A stretch of 64,000 bases of DNA, taken from assembly GCF_003696215.1 (NCBI RefSeq), contig NZ_RFFG01000045.1, positions 1 to 64,000 on the forward strand. The letters run 5' to 3'. This document shows positions 33,129 through 41,566 of the stretch, piece by piece. The translations under genes and the position numbers were made by a program. A model generated the notes under the pieces. It was given only the letters and a program-made list of their open reading frames with translations. It was not told the origin of the DNA and ran no database searches. This DNA comes from Actinomadura harenae (GTDB lineage Bacteria > Actinomycetota > Actinomycetes > Streptosporangiales > Streptosporangiaceae). The number at the start of each line of letters is the position of its first letter. The first letter of the stretch is position 1.

Positions 33129-34565
33129 ATGACGACCACCAGCAGCTTCTTCGTCGACGGCGCCTACGTGTCCGGCCAGGGCACCGGGATCGTCGAGGTG
33201 ATCAGCCCCGCCACCGGCGAGCGCGCGGGCGCGATCCCCGAGGCCACCGCCGCCGACGTGGACGCCGCGGTGGCCGCCGCACGCGCCGCGCAGCCCGCCT
33301 GGGCCGCCACCAACGTCTGGGAACGCGCCGCCCTCTGTCACCGGATCGGCGACGAGCTGGCCAAGCGCGTGGACGAGCTGGCCCGCCTCCAGACCCTGGA
33401 GCAGGGCAAGCCCCTCGCCGAGTCGGTCGCCGACATCGAGGAGGCCGCCAAGCTCTTCCACCTGCACGCCGAGGACGCCGTCCGGCTGCACGGCGAGACG
33501 CTGCCGTCCACCGACTCGTCCAAGCGGATGTTCACCTACCACCGGCCCGTCGGCACCTGGGGCATCATCACGCCCTGGAACTTCCCGCTGCTGATGCTCG
33601 CCGAGTTCGTCGCGCCCGGCCTCGCCACCGGCAACGCGCACGTCGTCAAGCCGCCGGAGAACACCCCGCTGACCGTCCTCGCGGCGATGGAGGCGTTCAT
33701 CGCGGCGGGCGTCCCGGCCGGGCTGGTCAACGTCGTCCCGGGCGGGGGCGCCACCGGCGAGGCCCTGGTCACGCACGCCGGGATCGACGCGATCGGGTTC
33801 ATCGGATCGTCCGCCACGGGGGCGCGGATCCAGAAGATGGCCGGGCTGAAGCGCTCGGTCATGGAGTGCTCGGGCAACGGCCCGGTCGTCGTCCTCGCCG
33901 ACGCCGACCTCGCCGCGGCCGCCCGCGCCGCCGTCGACGGCGCCTACCTGTGCGCGGGCCAGGTCTGCTGCGCCACCGAGCGCGTCATCGTCCACGCCGA
34001 CGTGCACGACGCGTTCGTCGCCGAGGTGCTGCGCGCCGCCGAGACGGTCGTCCTCGGCGACCCGTTCGACGCCGCCGTCAACCTCGGCCCGCTGAACAAC
34101 GAGGGCGTCGCCGCGAAGATGGACCGGCACATGGCCGACGCCCGCGAGCGCGGCGCGAAGATCCTCCTCGGCGGGGCCCGCCGTGCCGACGCCCCGACCG
34201 GCCTGTACTACGAGTTCACCGTCGTGGACGAGGTCCCCGAGGACAGCCTGCTGTCCCGCGAGGAGTCCTTCGGCCCGGTCGTCCCGATCATCACCGGACG
34301 CGACGACGACGACCTGCTGCGCATCGCCAACGACGACGCGCTCGGCCTCCAGGGCGCGGTCTTCACCAAGGACATGACCAAGGCGTTCCGCTTCATGGAG
34401 GAGATGGCCGTCGGCCAGGTCATCGTCAACGACTCCAACTCCTGGTGGGACGTCAACATGCCGTTCGGCGGCGCGGGCGGCCGCGGCACCGGCTGGGGAC
34501 GCATCGGCGGCAAGTGGACGCTGCTCGACATGACCGACACCCGGACCGGCGTCATCTCCCTCTGA
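33129..34565 (+). CDS. NAD(P)-dependent aldehyde dehydrogenase (amine/GABA-aldehyde type)
   Basis: A 478-residue aldehyde dehydrogenase. Catalytic residues in place: Asn151 (PWNFPLL), Lys174 for cofactor (HVVKPPENTP), Glu246 (MECSGNGP) and nucleophile Cys280 (GAYLCAGQVCCATERV). It oxidises an aldehyde to the acid. The neighbouring FAD amine oxidase would produce an aminoaldehyde from a polyamine, so gamma-aminobutyraldehyde or a similar aldehyde is a reasonable substrate. The ATG at 33129 has AGGAAGG upstream. The ELGG motif usual around the catalytic Glu is ECSG here, seen in a sub-branch of the family. Confidence 0.92.
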   Translation: MTTTSSFFVDGAYVSGQGTGIVEVISPATGERAGAIPEATAADVDAAVAAARAAQPAWAATNVWERAALCHRIGDELAKRVDELARLQTLEQGKPLAESVADIEEAAKLFHLHAEDAVRLHGETLPSTDSSKRMFTYHRPVGTWGIITPWNFPLLMLAEFVAPGLATGNAHVVKPPENTPLTVLAAMEAFIAAGVPAGLVNVVPGGGATGEALVTHAGIDAIGFIGSSATGARIQKMAGLKRSVMECSGNGPVVVLADADLAAAARAAVDGAYLCAGQVCCATERVIVHADVHDAFVAEVLRAAETVVLGDPFDAAVNLGPLNNEGVAAKMDRHMADARERGAKILLGGARRADAPTGLYYEFTVVDEVPEDSLLSREESFGPVVPIITGRDDDDLLRIANDDALGLQGAVFTKDMTKAFRFMEEMAVGQVIVNDSNSWWDVNMPFGGAGGRGTGWGRIGGKWTLLDMTDTRTGVISL

Positions 34566-34583
34566 CCCCGTCCCCGCCACGGG

Positions 34584-34622
34584 CCCCGGACGGGCGGGGA
34601 CGGGCTCCCCGCCCGTCCGGGG
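34584..34622 (+). terminator. Strong 17-bp hairpin between aldehyde dehydrogenase and oxidase genes
   Basis: CCCCGGACGGGCGGGGA (34584-34600) pairs perfectly with 34606-34622 around a 5-base loop. It may terminate or attenuate, since the same-strand oxidase gene follows at 34714. Confidence 0.75.
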
Positions 34623-34691
34623 TCCGGCTCCGTCCCCCTCGTCCGGGGTCCGGCTCCATCCCCCTCGTCCGGGGCCGGGGCCCGTCCTGCT
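34614..34691. repeat. Three 26-bp tandem repeats in the intergenic region
   Basis: Units at 34614-34639 and 34640-34665 differ by one base; 34666-34691 is diverged; a fourth starts CGTCCGCC. Each starts CGTCCGGGG and contains GGCTCC(G/A)TCCCCCT. The first overlaps the right arm of the preceding hairpin. Confidence 0.85.
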
Positions 34692-34713
34692 CGTCCGCCC
34701 GCGAAGGATTCGC

Positions 34714-36102
34714 ATGAGCCACCGCTCCCACCTGGCCCGCACGGCCGCCGTCCCGTTCTGGCTCGACCGGGACCGCCCCGCGCCGCTCCCCCGCCTGACG
34801 TCCGACACCCGCTGCGACCTGGCGGTCGTCGGCGGCGGCTACACCGGCCTGTGGACGGCCCTGCTCGCCAAGCGCCGCCGTCCCGACCTGGACGTCCTGG
34901 TCGTCGAGCAGGAGACCTGCGGGCACGCCGCGTCCGGGCGCAACGGCGGGTTCTGCTCGCCGAGCATCACGCACGGCCTGGCGAACGGCGCGGAGCGGTG
35001 GCCCGCGGAGATCGGCGAGCTCCAGCGGCTCGGCCTCGCGAACTTCGACGCGATGGAACGCGACATCGACGCCCTCGGCATCGACTGCGACTTCCGCCGC
35101 GCGGGCAAGGTCGCGCTCGCCGCGACGCCCTGGCAGGAGGACGGCCTGCGCTCCGCCGCCGCGCTCGCCGCGAAACACGGCGAACGCGCCACCCTCCTCG
35201 AAGGCTCCGACCTGCGCGAACACGTCGACTCGCCGCTCTGGTCCGTCGGCCTGATGGTGCACGACTACGCGACGCTCGACCCGGCCCGCCTCGTCTGGGG
35301 CCTGCGGGACGCGTGCCTGCGCGCGGGCGTCCGCATCGCCGAGCGGACCGAGGTCACCGAGCTGGTCACCCCGCGCCGGGGACGCGTCCGGCTCGTCACC
35401 CCCTACGCCGAGGTGTCGGCCGTCCAGGTCGCGCTCGCCACGAACGTCTACCGCCCGCTGCTGCGCCGCCTCGCGCTGAGCTGGATCCCGGTCTACGACT
35501 ACGCCCTGGTCACCGAGCCGCTGACCCGCGACCGGCTCGCCGGGATCGGCTGGACGGGCGACCACGGCCTGTCCGACGCGGGGAACCAGTTCCACTACTT
35601 CCGCAAGACCCCGGACGACCGGATCCTCTGGGGCGGCTACGACGCGATCTACCACTGGGGCAACCGCGTCGACGAGGCGCTGACGCAGCGTCCGGAGACG
35701 TTCGAGAAGCTCGCCGCGCAGTTCGCCGAGGCGTTCCCGTCGCTCGCGGACGTCCCGTTCAGCCACGCCTGGGGCGGCGTGATCGACTCGACGACCCGGT
35801 TCTGCATGTTCGCCGGGACCGCGTCCGGCGGGCGGATCGGCTACGCGCTCGGCTTCACCGGCCTCGGCGTCTCCGCCACCCGGTACGGCGCGGAGGTCAT
35901 GCTCGACCTGCTCGCCGGACGTGACACCGAACGCACCCGGCCCGCGATGATCCGCCGCCCGCCCGTCCCGTTCCCGCCCGAACCCGTCCGCTACCTGGGC
36001 GTCCAGGCGACCCGCCTGTCCCTGAACCACGAGGACCGCACCGGCCGCCGCAACGCCTGGCTGCGCCTGCTGGACGGACTCGGCCTCGGCTTCGACTCCT
36101 GA
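34714..36102 (+). CDS. FAD-dependent amine oxidase/dehydrogenase (DAO family, PuuB-like)
   Basis: A 462-residue flavoprotein of the DAO family. The dinucleotide-binding motif CDLAVVGGGYTGLWTALLA lies at about 33-51, followed by VVEQETCGHAASGRNGGFCSP, the covalent-FAD-type GRNGG block shared with gamma-glutamylputrescine oxidase and glycine/sarcosine oxidases; the C-terminus has YALGFTGLGVSATRYGAE. It oxidises an amine to an aldehyde that the aldehyde dehydrogenase would take. GAAGGA precedes the ATG at 34714. Substrate not determined; polyamine or glutamylated amine favoured by context. Confidence 0.87.
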   Translation: MSHRSHLARTAAVPFWLDRDRPAPLPRLTSDTRCDLAVVGGGYTGLWTALLAKRRRPDLDVLVVEQETCGHAASGRNGGFCSPSITHGLANGAERWPAEIGELQRLGLANFDAMERDIDALGIDCDFRRAGKVALAATPWQEDGLRSAAALAAKHGERATLLEGSDLREHVDSPLWSVGLMVHDYATLDPARLVWGLRDACLRAGVRIAERTEVTELVTPRRGRVRLVTPYAEVSAVQVALATNVYRPLLRRLALSWIPVYDYALVTEPLTRDRLAGIGWTGDHGLSDAGNQFHYFRKTPDDRILWGGYDAIYHWGNRVDEALTQRPETFEKLAAQFAEAFPSLADVPFSHAWGGVIDSTTRFCMFAGTASGGRIGYALGFTGLGVSATRYGAEVMLDLLAGRDTERTRPAMIRRPPVPFPPEPVRYLGVQATRLSLNHEDRTGRRNAWLRLLDGLGLGFDS

Positions 36103-36154
36103 CCCGGCATCATGGGTCCGCCCGGACCCTCCACGGCAGAAACGGACATCCCGG

Positions 36155-36673
36155 ATGAGCACGGCTTCCCTGGACGACATCGACCGCCGGATCATCGCGA
36201 TCCTCCAGGCCGACGGCCGACGTCCCTACGCGCAGATCGCCGAGGAGCTGGGCATCCCGGCGTCCTCGGTCCGGTACCGGGTGCAGCGCCTGGAGGAGTC
36301 CGGCGTGCTGCAGGTCGTCGGCATCGCCAACCCCCTGAACATCGGCTTCGACCGGCTCGCGATGATCGGCATCAAGGTCGCGGCCGGCGCCGCCCCGCGC
36401 GTCTGCCGCGCCCTGCGCGACCTGCCCGAGACGTCCTACGTGATCATGACGGCGGGCGGCTACGACGTGATGGCCGAGGTCATCTGCCGCGACACCGGCC
36501 ACTTCACCGACCTGATGAACCACCGCCTCCACCAGATCGACGGCGTCGTCTCCACCGAGTCCTTCTTCGTCCTGGAGGTCCACAAGCTCGCCTACGGCTG
36601 GGGCGTCCCCGCCGTCGAGGCCGTCCTGAACGCCCCCGAACCTCCCCCGGGGTCCGGTCTCGACCAACGCTGA
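36155..36673 (+). CDS. Lrp/AsnC-family regulator
   Basis: A 172-residue regulator: N-terminal winged helix (LDDIDRRIIAILQADGRRPYAQIAEELGIPASSVRYRVQRLEESGVLQVVG) and a C-terminal RAM ligand-binding domain (LAMIGIKVAAGAAPRVCRALRDLPETSYVIMTAGGYDVMAEVICRD). It lies 52 bases after the FAD oxidase on the same strand and probably regulates the permease/dehydrogenase/oxidase genes through the repeats at 33012-33081. ATG at 36155. Confidence 0.93.
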   Translation: MSTASLDDIDRRIIAILQADGRRPYAQIAEELGIPASSVRYRVQRLEESGVLQVVGIANPLNIGFDRLAMIGIKVAAGAAPRVCRALRDLPETSYVIMTAGGYDVMAEVICRDTGHFTDLMNHRLHQIDGVVSTESFFVLEVHKLAYGWGVPAVEAVLNAPEPPPGSGLDQR

Positions 36674-36734
36674 CCGAGGCAGGCGCTGACCTGGGCAGGC
36701 GCTGACGGGGACAGGCGCTGACCGGGGCAGGCCA
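36671..36734. repeat. Four 16-bp tandem repeats
   Basis: Units TGACCGAGGCAGGCGC, TGACCTGGGCAGGCGC, TGACGGGGACAGGCGC and TGACCGGGGCAGGCCA, the first containing the stop codon of the Lrp gene. Each unit begins with TGA. Confidence 0.88.
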
Positions 36735-36735
36735 A

Positions 36736-36756
36736 GGGCCGCGAAAACCGCGGCCC
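36736..36756 (+). terminator. Short hairpin after the Lrp gene
   Basis: GGGCCGCG (36736-36743) pairs with CGCGGCCC (36749-36756) around AAAAC, followed by TCTC; 22 bases before the next gene. Confidence 0.6.
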
Positions 36757-36777
36757 TCTCCCGGGCGTCCCACGGGT

Positions 36778-38610
36778 GTGGACGATCTGACCGCTCCCGA
36801 GCAACGCGTCTGGGACGCCTTCCCCGACTCCCTACCGGTCGACCTCGCCGGAGAACCCGTCCGCGCCGAGGTCCTCGCCGCCCTCGCCCTCAGCACCCGC
36901 CCCGGCACCCTGGGCCGCACGCCCGCCGTGCGCCTCTTCAACGCCCGGATCACCGGACTCCTCGACCTGTCCCTGGCGACCGTCCCGCACCCCCTCATCC
37001 TGGTCGGCTGCGCCTTCGAACACCCCCCGGTCCTGGACGGCGCCCGCCTCCCCACCCTCACCCTCGCCCGCACCCGCCTCCCCGCCCTCCAGGCCGTCGG
37101 CACCCAGATCACCGGCGGCCTCAGCCTTCGCGGATCCCACGTCGAAGGCCCGGTCCGCCTGAACGTCGCCAAGGTCGGCGGCATCCTGGACCTCTCCAGC
37201 GCCCGCCTCGCCGCCCCCGGCGGCGTCGCGTTCGACGGCGACGGCCTGACCGCCGAGGACGGCCTGTTCGCCCACCGCATGGAGGCGTCCGGCGAGTTCC
37301 GCCTCCAGGACGCCCGCATCGGCCGCCGCTGCGACCTCACCGGCGCCCGCCTCTCCAACCCCGGCCACGACGCCCTCCACGCCGACGCCCTCAAGGTCGA
37401 CGGCATCCTCGAGATGTCCTCCGTCACCACCGAGGGCCGCCTCTCGATCCGCGGCGCCACCCTGACCGGCGCCCTCCTCATGGAGGGCGCGACGCTGTCC
37501 AACCCCGGGGCCTCGGCCCTCTACGCCGTCCAGAGCGAGATCGGCGAGAGCGCGCGCCTGTGCGACGGCTTCTCGGCGGACGGCGAGCTGACGTTCGGCG
37601 GGATGCGCGTGAAGGGCAACCTCTTCCTGCGCGGCGCCCGCCTCTCCAACCCCGGACGCGTCGCGCTGTCCCTGCCCGGCGCGACACTGAACGGCCCCCT
37701 GATGCTGGAGGAGGCCAGGGTGACCGGCGAGATCCACATGATCGACGCCGGCGTCCGGGGCGGCATCACCTTCCAGAACGCGCACGTCTCCAACCCGGAG
37801 GGCGCCGCCCTCAGCGCCGCGCGCGTCAAGGCGGACGGCGCCGTCGACTGCTGCAAGGGCTTCACGGCAACGGGACGCGTCTCGTTCACCTCGGCCGAGA
37901 TCGCCCGAGACCTGTGCTTCGACGGAGCGCGCATCGAAGGCGACCTCGAACTCAAGCGGTCACGCTCCGGCATCCTGCGCCTGGGCCGGACGACGACGAT
38001 CCTCGGCAAGGCCGACCTCCGGCACGCCTCGACCGGCGTCCTCGCGGACTTCCCCACCGCCTGGCCCGATTCGGTGCGCCTGGACGGCTTCGCCTACGAG
38101 TCCCTGCACCGCCCAACACCCGTGGCCGACCGCCTACAGCTGCTCACACGCGACACCGACGGCTACATACCGCAGCCCTACGAACACCTGGCCGCCCTCT
38201 ACCAGCGAACGGGCCACGACGCCGCGGCACGAAACGTCCTGCTAGCGAAACAGCGCCGCCGCCGCAGCGGGCAACAGCTTCCCCTGCAGATCTGGGGCTA
38301 CCTCCAAGACTGGACGGTCGGCTACGGCTACCGACCCCAACGCGCCGCCACATGGCTGATCGCCCTGCTGGCCCTCGGAACGGTCGTGTTCGCCGGACAT
38401 CACCCGCCACCCCTCAAGAAGGACGAGGCACCGGAGTTCAACCCGTTCCTCTACGCCCTGGACCTGCTCGTCCCCATCGTGAGCTTCGGCCAGGACGGCT
38501 TCGCCCCACGCGGCGGCTACCAGTGGCTCGCCGCCGCCCTCACGGCCTCCGGCTGGATCCTCGCCACCACCATCATCGCCGGCGCCTCCCGCGTCCTCTC
38601 CCGCCAGTAG
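36778..38610 (+). CDS. Membrane protein with pentapeptide-like right-handed helix and C-terminal membrane segments
   Basis: A 610-residue protein. Residues about 45-410 are a long series of degenerate repeats, such as GARLPTLTLARTRLPALQAVGTQITGGLSLRGSHVEG and the recurring GARLSNPG (four to five times, at ARLSNPGHDAL, TLSNPGASAL, ARLSNPGRVAL, HVSNPEGAAL), predicting a beta-helical stalk. A helical stretch with tetratricopeptide-like composition (YEHLAALYQRTGHDAAARNVLLAKQRRRR) follows, then two to three hydrophobic segments near the C-terminus (ATWLIALLALGTVVFAG; LDLLVPIVSFGQ; LAAALTASGWILATTIIAGA). It resembles proteins called membrane-associated oxidoreductase in Streptomyces, but no cofactor motif is present. 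GTG start at 36778. Function unknown. Confidence 0.7.
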   Translation: MDDLTAPEQRVWDAFPDSLPVDLAGEPVRAEVLAALALSTRPGTLGRTPAVRLFNARITGLLDLSLATVPHPLILVGCAFEHPPVLDGARLPTLTLARTRLPALQAVGTQITGGLSLRGSHVEGPVRLNVAKVGGILDLSSARLAAPGGVAFDGDGLTAEDGLFAHRMEASGEFRLQDARIGRRCDLTGARLSNPGHDALHADALKVDGILEMSSVTTEGRLSIRGATLTGALLMEGATLSNPGASALYAVQSEIGESARLCDGFSADGELTFGGMRVKGNLFLRGARLSNPGRVALSLPGATLNGPLMLEEARVTGEIHMIDAGVRGGITFQNAHVSNPEGAALSAARVKADGAVDCCKGFTATGRVSFTSAEIARDLCFDGARIEGDLELKRSRSGILRLGRTTTILGKADLRHASTGVLADFPTAWPDSVRLDGFAYESLHRPTPVADRLQLLTRDTDGYIPQPYEHLAALYQRTGHDAAARNVLLAKQRRRRSGQQLPLQIWGYLQDWTVGYGYRPQRAATWLIALLALGTVVFAGHHPPPLKKDEAPEFNPFLYALDLLVPIVSFGQDGFAPRGGYQWLAAALTASGWILATTIIAGASRVLSRQ

Positions 38611-38613
38611 CCG

Positions 38614-39174
38614 CTACCGGAGGATGCTCTCCACGAGCCTCCAGACATCAGTGAAGGGGTTCAACCGCGGGTCCCGCTCACCCCCGTGCAGCTTCCTGGC
38701 GCGATCACACGCGTCGTCCACGCCCTTCCTGAAGTCGGCGAACCTGGTCCTCGCCTCGCTCCAGCCGGGGCAGGTGACCGCGAGTGCCTTCTTCGCCTGC
38801 TCGGCAGAGGCGAAAGGGGACGCGCAATCCTTCAGGTGCAGGAGCAGCCACGTTTCGAAACTCGGCGCTGAAAGCGCGAGGTCGACACGGGCCTCCGATG
38901 CCGCGGTTTGGATCCGCTCGATCAGATCGCCGTCCAGTTCCGTGTCGAGAACACACCAGACCTCGTCGTATTCGTCGACACACCTGCGGACGGCCTCCCG
39001 GACCACTTCCACATGACTTCCGCCCGGCGCGTCCACGGCGAGCTCCGGACCCAGACGTGTGCGCATTCCGGTGAAGTAGAGCTTCTCCGTCTTACCTTCA
39101 CAGAGGATCAGGTAACTACGGCGCTCGTCCTTCGAACCGCTTGGACGACGGCGCAGGTCCGTGGTCCTGGACAC
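38614..39174 (-). CDS. rloB: RloB-like protein (AbiLii-type), Toprim-like
   Basis: A 186-residue protein. YLILCEGKTEKLYF (Glu26), EVWCVLDTELDGD (Asp77, Asp81) and SAPSFETWLLLHL (Glu107) are the three conserved acidic blocks of RloB, a Toprim-like nuclease or nucleotidyl-transfer fold. RloA/RloB pairs were named as restriction-linked genes and correspond to the AbiL abortive-infection system of lactococci. GTG at 39174 gives an N-terminus of normal length and overlaps the end of rloA by 59 bases; an ATG at 39240 would be too far upstream. Ends three bases from the convergent membrane-protein gene. Confidence 0.85.
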   Translation of the reverse strand: MSRTTDLRRRPSGSKDERRSYLILCEGKTEKLYFTGMRTRLGPELAVDAPGGSHVEVVREAVRRCVDEYDEVWCVLDTELDGDLIERIQTAASEARVDLALSAPSFETWLLLHLKDCASPFASAEQAKKALAVTCPGWSEARTRFADFRKGVDDACDRARKLHGGERDPRLNPFTDVWRLVESILR

Positions 39175-40480
39175 GGGATCGTTCTCTCGCCTGGATCCGC
39201 TGGGCTTCGGAACTCTTGGAGACATTGGGGGGGTCCTCACGGGCTGCGAGGGCGGCGACGAAGAGTTCGTCGTTCACGACAGGCACCGCACCGTATCGCC
39301 CCGCGAGGTAACGCCGCTCTCGGTTCTCGTCCTTCCGCGGCCTGAACTCGGACAGCGGGAAGAGTTCCGTCTCCCCCGAATCGTCTTTCTGAGTGAACCA
39401 GATCTGGTCGCGATGGAGCACTTCCGCTCCCTGGATCCGTCCCAGAAGTGAGGCGTCGTGGCTGGTGAAGACGAGCTGGGCACCCCGGGGGTTGGTCTCA
39501 GGATCCTGGAAGAGCCTGATCAACTGGGCGCTCAGGAACGGATGCAGGCTCGCGTCCAGCTCGTCCACCATGAGCAGGGTGCCCCGGTCGAGGGAGGCGA
39601 ACGCCGGGAGACTCAGGTCGAGCAGCGCCTTTGTTCCGGCCGACTCCTCATCCACGCTCAGCGAGAAGGTCCCGTCCTCACTCCGGTGGCGGAGGCTCAG
39701 GACGCGGCGCCTCTCCTTACTCAGCCCTCCCTGCACCCCCGCCTCCAAGCGAGCCATACGCGCCTGGTACTCGCCATCCCCCTCTTCGAGGATCTCCGCT
39801 TGTTCGATGCCCGTATCCGCCGCACGAAGGAGAACGGAGAGCCGGTCGAGATATCCGGCTCGCCGTAGCACCCGCTCCTGGAACAGGCGGTAACGGCGGA
39901 TGCCCCCAGTGGACTGGTCGCGGAAGTCGGTAAGGGCGAACCAGTCATAGACCGGCCGGACGGACTCCTGCCGCGCCCTCGCGGCCACCGAGATGAACAG
40001 CACGTTCGGCTCGGTGAACTGCTCGATGTCCTTCAGGCTCTGGGGCGTCTTCTCGCCGTACCGATAGTCCGCCCGCCGCCTGTGGAACAGCGTGCGCTCA
40101 CGTCCGCGCGGATAGCTGTACATCCATTCTTCGACCACGCCGCCGTCGTCCACGGAGAACCCGTACGTGAAGTGGTCGCCGTCGATCGACAGGTCGGTCA
40201 CATAACTGGACGGACTGCCGTCCGCTCCGGCGAACGGGTAGCGGCGCACCCCCTCGTCGGGCTCGCTCTCACGAAACGAGCCGATCACCATCGCCTGGGC
40301 GAACCGGAAGGCATCGAACACGTTCGACTTTCCGGAGGCGTTGGGCCCGAAGATGCCGACCACCGGGAGCGCCGGCCGGGGGGTCGCGTCCGGAAGGTCC
40401 GAAGCGTAGGACGGAGTGAGCAGCAGCTGTTGCTCACTCCGGATCGATCTGTGGTTAGCCGCGCGGAAACTCAGCAGCAT
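39116..40480 (-). CDS. rloA: RloA-like AAA ATPase (AbiLi-type), OLD/ABC-like
   Basis: A 454-residue ATPase of the AAA_15/21 group. FRAANHRSIRSEQQLLLTP is the N-terminal strand block, the Walker A is GIFGPNASGKSN (45-52), the Walker B GTLLMVDELDASLHP with DELD, followed by the His switch QLVFTSHDASLL. This is the layout of ABC-like ATPases of anti-phage systems. Together with RloB it should form an abortive-infection type module in which RloA senses and RloB acts. The gene appears horizontally acquired: codon use contains more A/T than its neighbours (for example in the 39200-39900 stretch). ATG at 40480. Confidence 0.88.
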   Translation of the reverse strand: MLLSFRAANHRSIRSEQQLLLTPSYASDLPDATPRPALPVVGIFGPNASGKSNVFDAFRFAQAMVIGSFRESEPDEGVRRYPFAGADGSPSSYVTDLSIDGDHFTYGFSVDDGGVVEEWMYSYPRGRERTLFHRRRADYRYGEKTPQSLKDIEQFTEPNVLFISVAARARQESVRPVYDWFALTDFRDQSTGGIRRYRLFQERVLRRAGYLDRLSVLLRAADTGIEQAEILEEGDGEYQARMARLEAGVQGGLSKERRRVLSLRHRSEDGTFSLSVDEESAGTKALLDLSLPAFASLDRGTLLMVDELDASLHPFLSAQLIRLFQDPETNPRGAQLVFTSHDASLLGRIQGAEVLHRDQIWFTQKDDSGETELFPLSEFRPRKDENRERRYLAGRYGAVPVVNDELFVAALAAREDPPNVSKSSEAQRIQARERSRVQDHGPAPSSKRFEGRAP

Positions 40481-40555
40481 CGCTTCTCTAACCTCCCCCT
40501 ACTTCGGGCTTCCCCCTCAAGCCTGCCGAAAACCCACGCGGGGCGCTAGGCACTC

Positions 40556-40569
40556 TATGTAATCACATA
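40556..40569 (-). promoter_or_regulatory. AT-rich inverted repeat upstream of rloA
   Basis: TATGT (40556-40560) and ACATA (40565-40569) around AATC, in an AT-rich patch 76-89 bases upstream of the rloA start. A promoter or operator candidate. Confidence 0.45.
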
Positions 40570-40602
40570 AATCGCCAGCGTGACCGCGCGTCTTGACGCC
40601 GG

Positions 40603-41421
40603 TCAGGGGACGCGGGCTACAGCGCCGTGCATGGAGACCTGCTTGACGGTCGGGGCGTGGTCGTCGCGGGCGGGGTCCGGACGCCAGTCGATGACCGAGC
40701 CGACGCCGGGGGCGAGGAGGTCGAGGCCGTCGAAGAAGCGGGCGACCTCGTCGGCGGAGCGGTTGCGGAAGGGGATGCCGCTGCGCTGGTTCGCCTCGTC
40801 CACGGCGGCGCGTTCCTCGGGGGTGAGGTGGTCCTGGGTGGCGTTGGTGATGACGACGAAGCTGCCCGGGGCGAGGGCGTCGACGAGGGTGCGGACGGTG
40901 CCGTACGCGTCGTCCTCGTCGGTGAGGAAGTGGGTGATGGCGACCAGCATCAGCGCGACCGGCTCGGTCAGGTCGAGGGTCTTGTGCAGGGCCGGGTCGG
41001 CGAGGATGCGCCGGGGTTCGCGCAGGTCGGAGTCCAGGTAGGCGGTCGCGCCCTCGGGCGAGCTGGTCAGCAGGGCGCGCGCGTGCACGAGGACGATCGG
41101 GTCGTTGTCGACGTAGACGATGCGGCTCGCCGGGTCGATCTCCTGGGCGATCTCGTGGACGTTGCCCGCGGACGGCAGGCCGGTGCCGACGTCCAGGAAC
41201 TGCCGGATGCCCTCCTCCTCCGCGAGGTACCGGACGGCGCGCTGCATGAACCGGCGGTTCTCGATCGCGGCGTGCCGGATCGTCGGGAAGCCGGACGCGA
41301 CGGCCTCGCCGGAGACGCGGTCGGCCTGGAAGTTGTCCTTGCCGCCGAGCCAGTAGTTGTAGCGACGGGCCGGATGCGGCTTGCTGGGGTCGATCCCACG
41401 GGGGGCGCGCTCGGCGCTCAC
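40603..41421 (-). CDS. SAM-dependent methyltransferase, DUF574 (PF04672) family
   Basis: A 272-residue protein with the DUF574 signature: SAERAPRGIDPSKPHPARRYNYWLGGKDNFQADR at the N-terminus, RFMQRAVRYLAEEEGIRQFLDVGTGLPSAGNVHEIAQ (SAM-binding GTGLP), VYVDNDPIVLVHARALL (ribose-binding Asp) and YLDSDLREPRRIL. This family is abundant in actinomycetes and its substrates are unknown. GTG start at 41421 with GAGGTG before it. It is divergent from a P450 gene at 41567. Confidence 0.92.
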   Translation of the reverse strand: MSAERAPRGIDPSKPHPARRYNYWLGGKDNFQADRVSGEAVASGFPTIRHAAIENRRFMQRAVRYLAEEEGIRQFLDVGTGLPSAGNVHEIAQEIDPASRIVYVDNDPIVLVHARALLTSSPEGATAYLDSDLREPRRILADPALHKTLDLTEPVALMLVAITHFLTDEDDAYGTVRTLVDALAPGSFVVITNATQDHLTPEERAAVDEANQRSGIPFRNRSADEVARFFDGLDLLAPGVGSVIDWRPDPARDDHAPTVKQVSMHGAVARVP

Positions 41422-41566
41422 GGTGCACCTCGTTTTCGAGCGGGTCGATGCGTGATCAATTGTGCCGGACGTCACCGGGTTCACGCGTTTCGGGGTGGAT
41501 CGCCGGGACTTTTCCAGCCATGATCGTCTCACTCTTCGGTCGCGACGACGCGGAAGGCCCTTCCCC

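Noticed and set aside
36671..36734. Possible CRISPR-like array of 16-bp repeats
   Set aside because: Units are directly adjacent with no spacers, are too short and diverged, and no cas genes are near.
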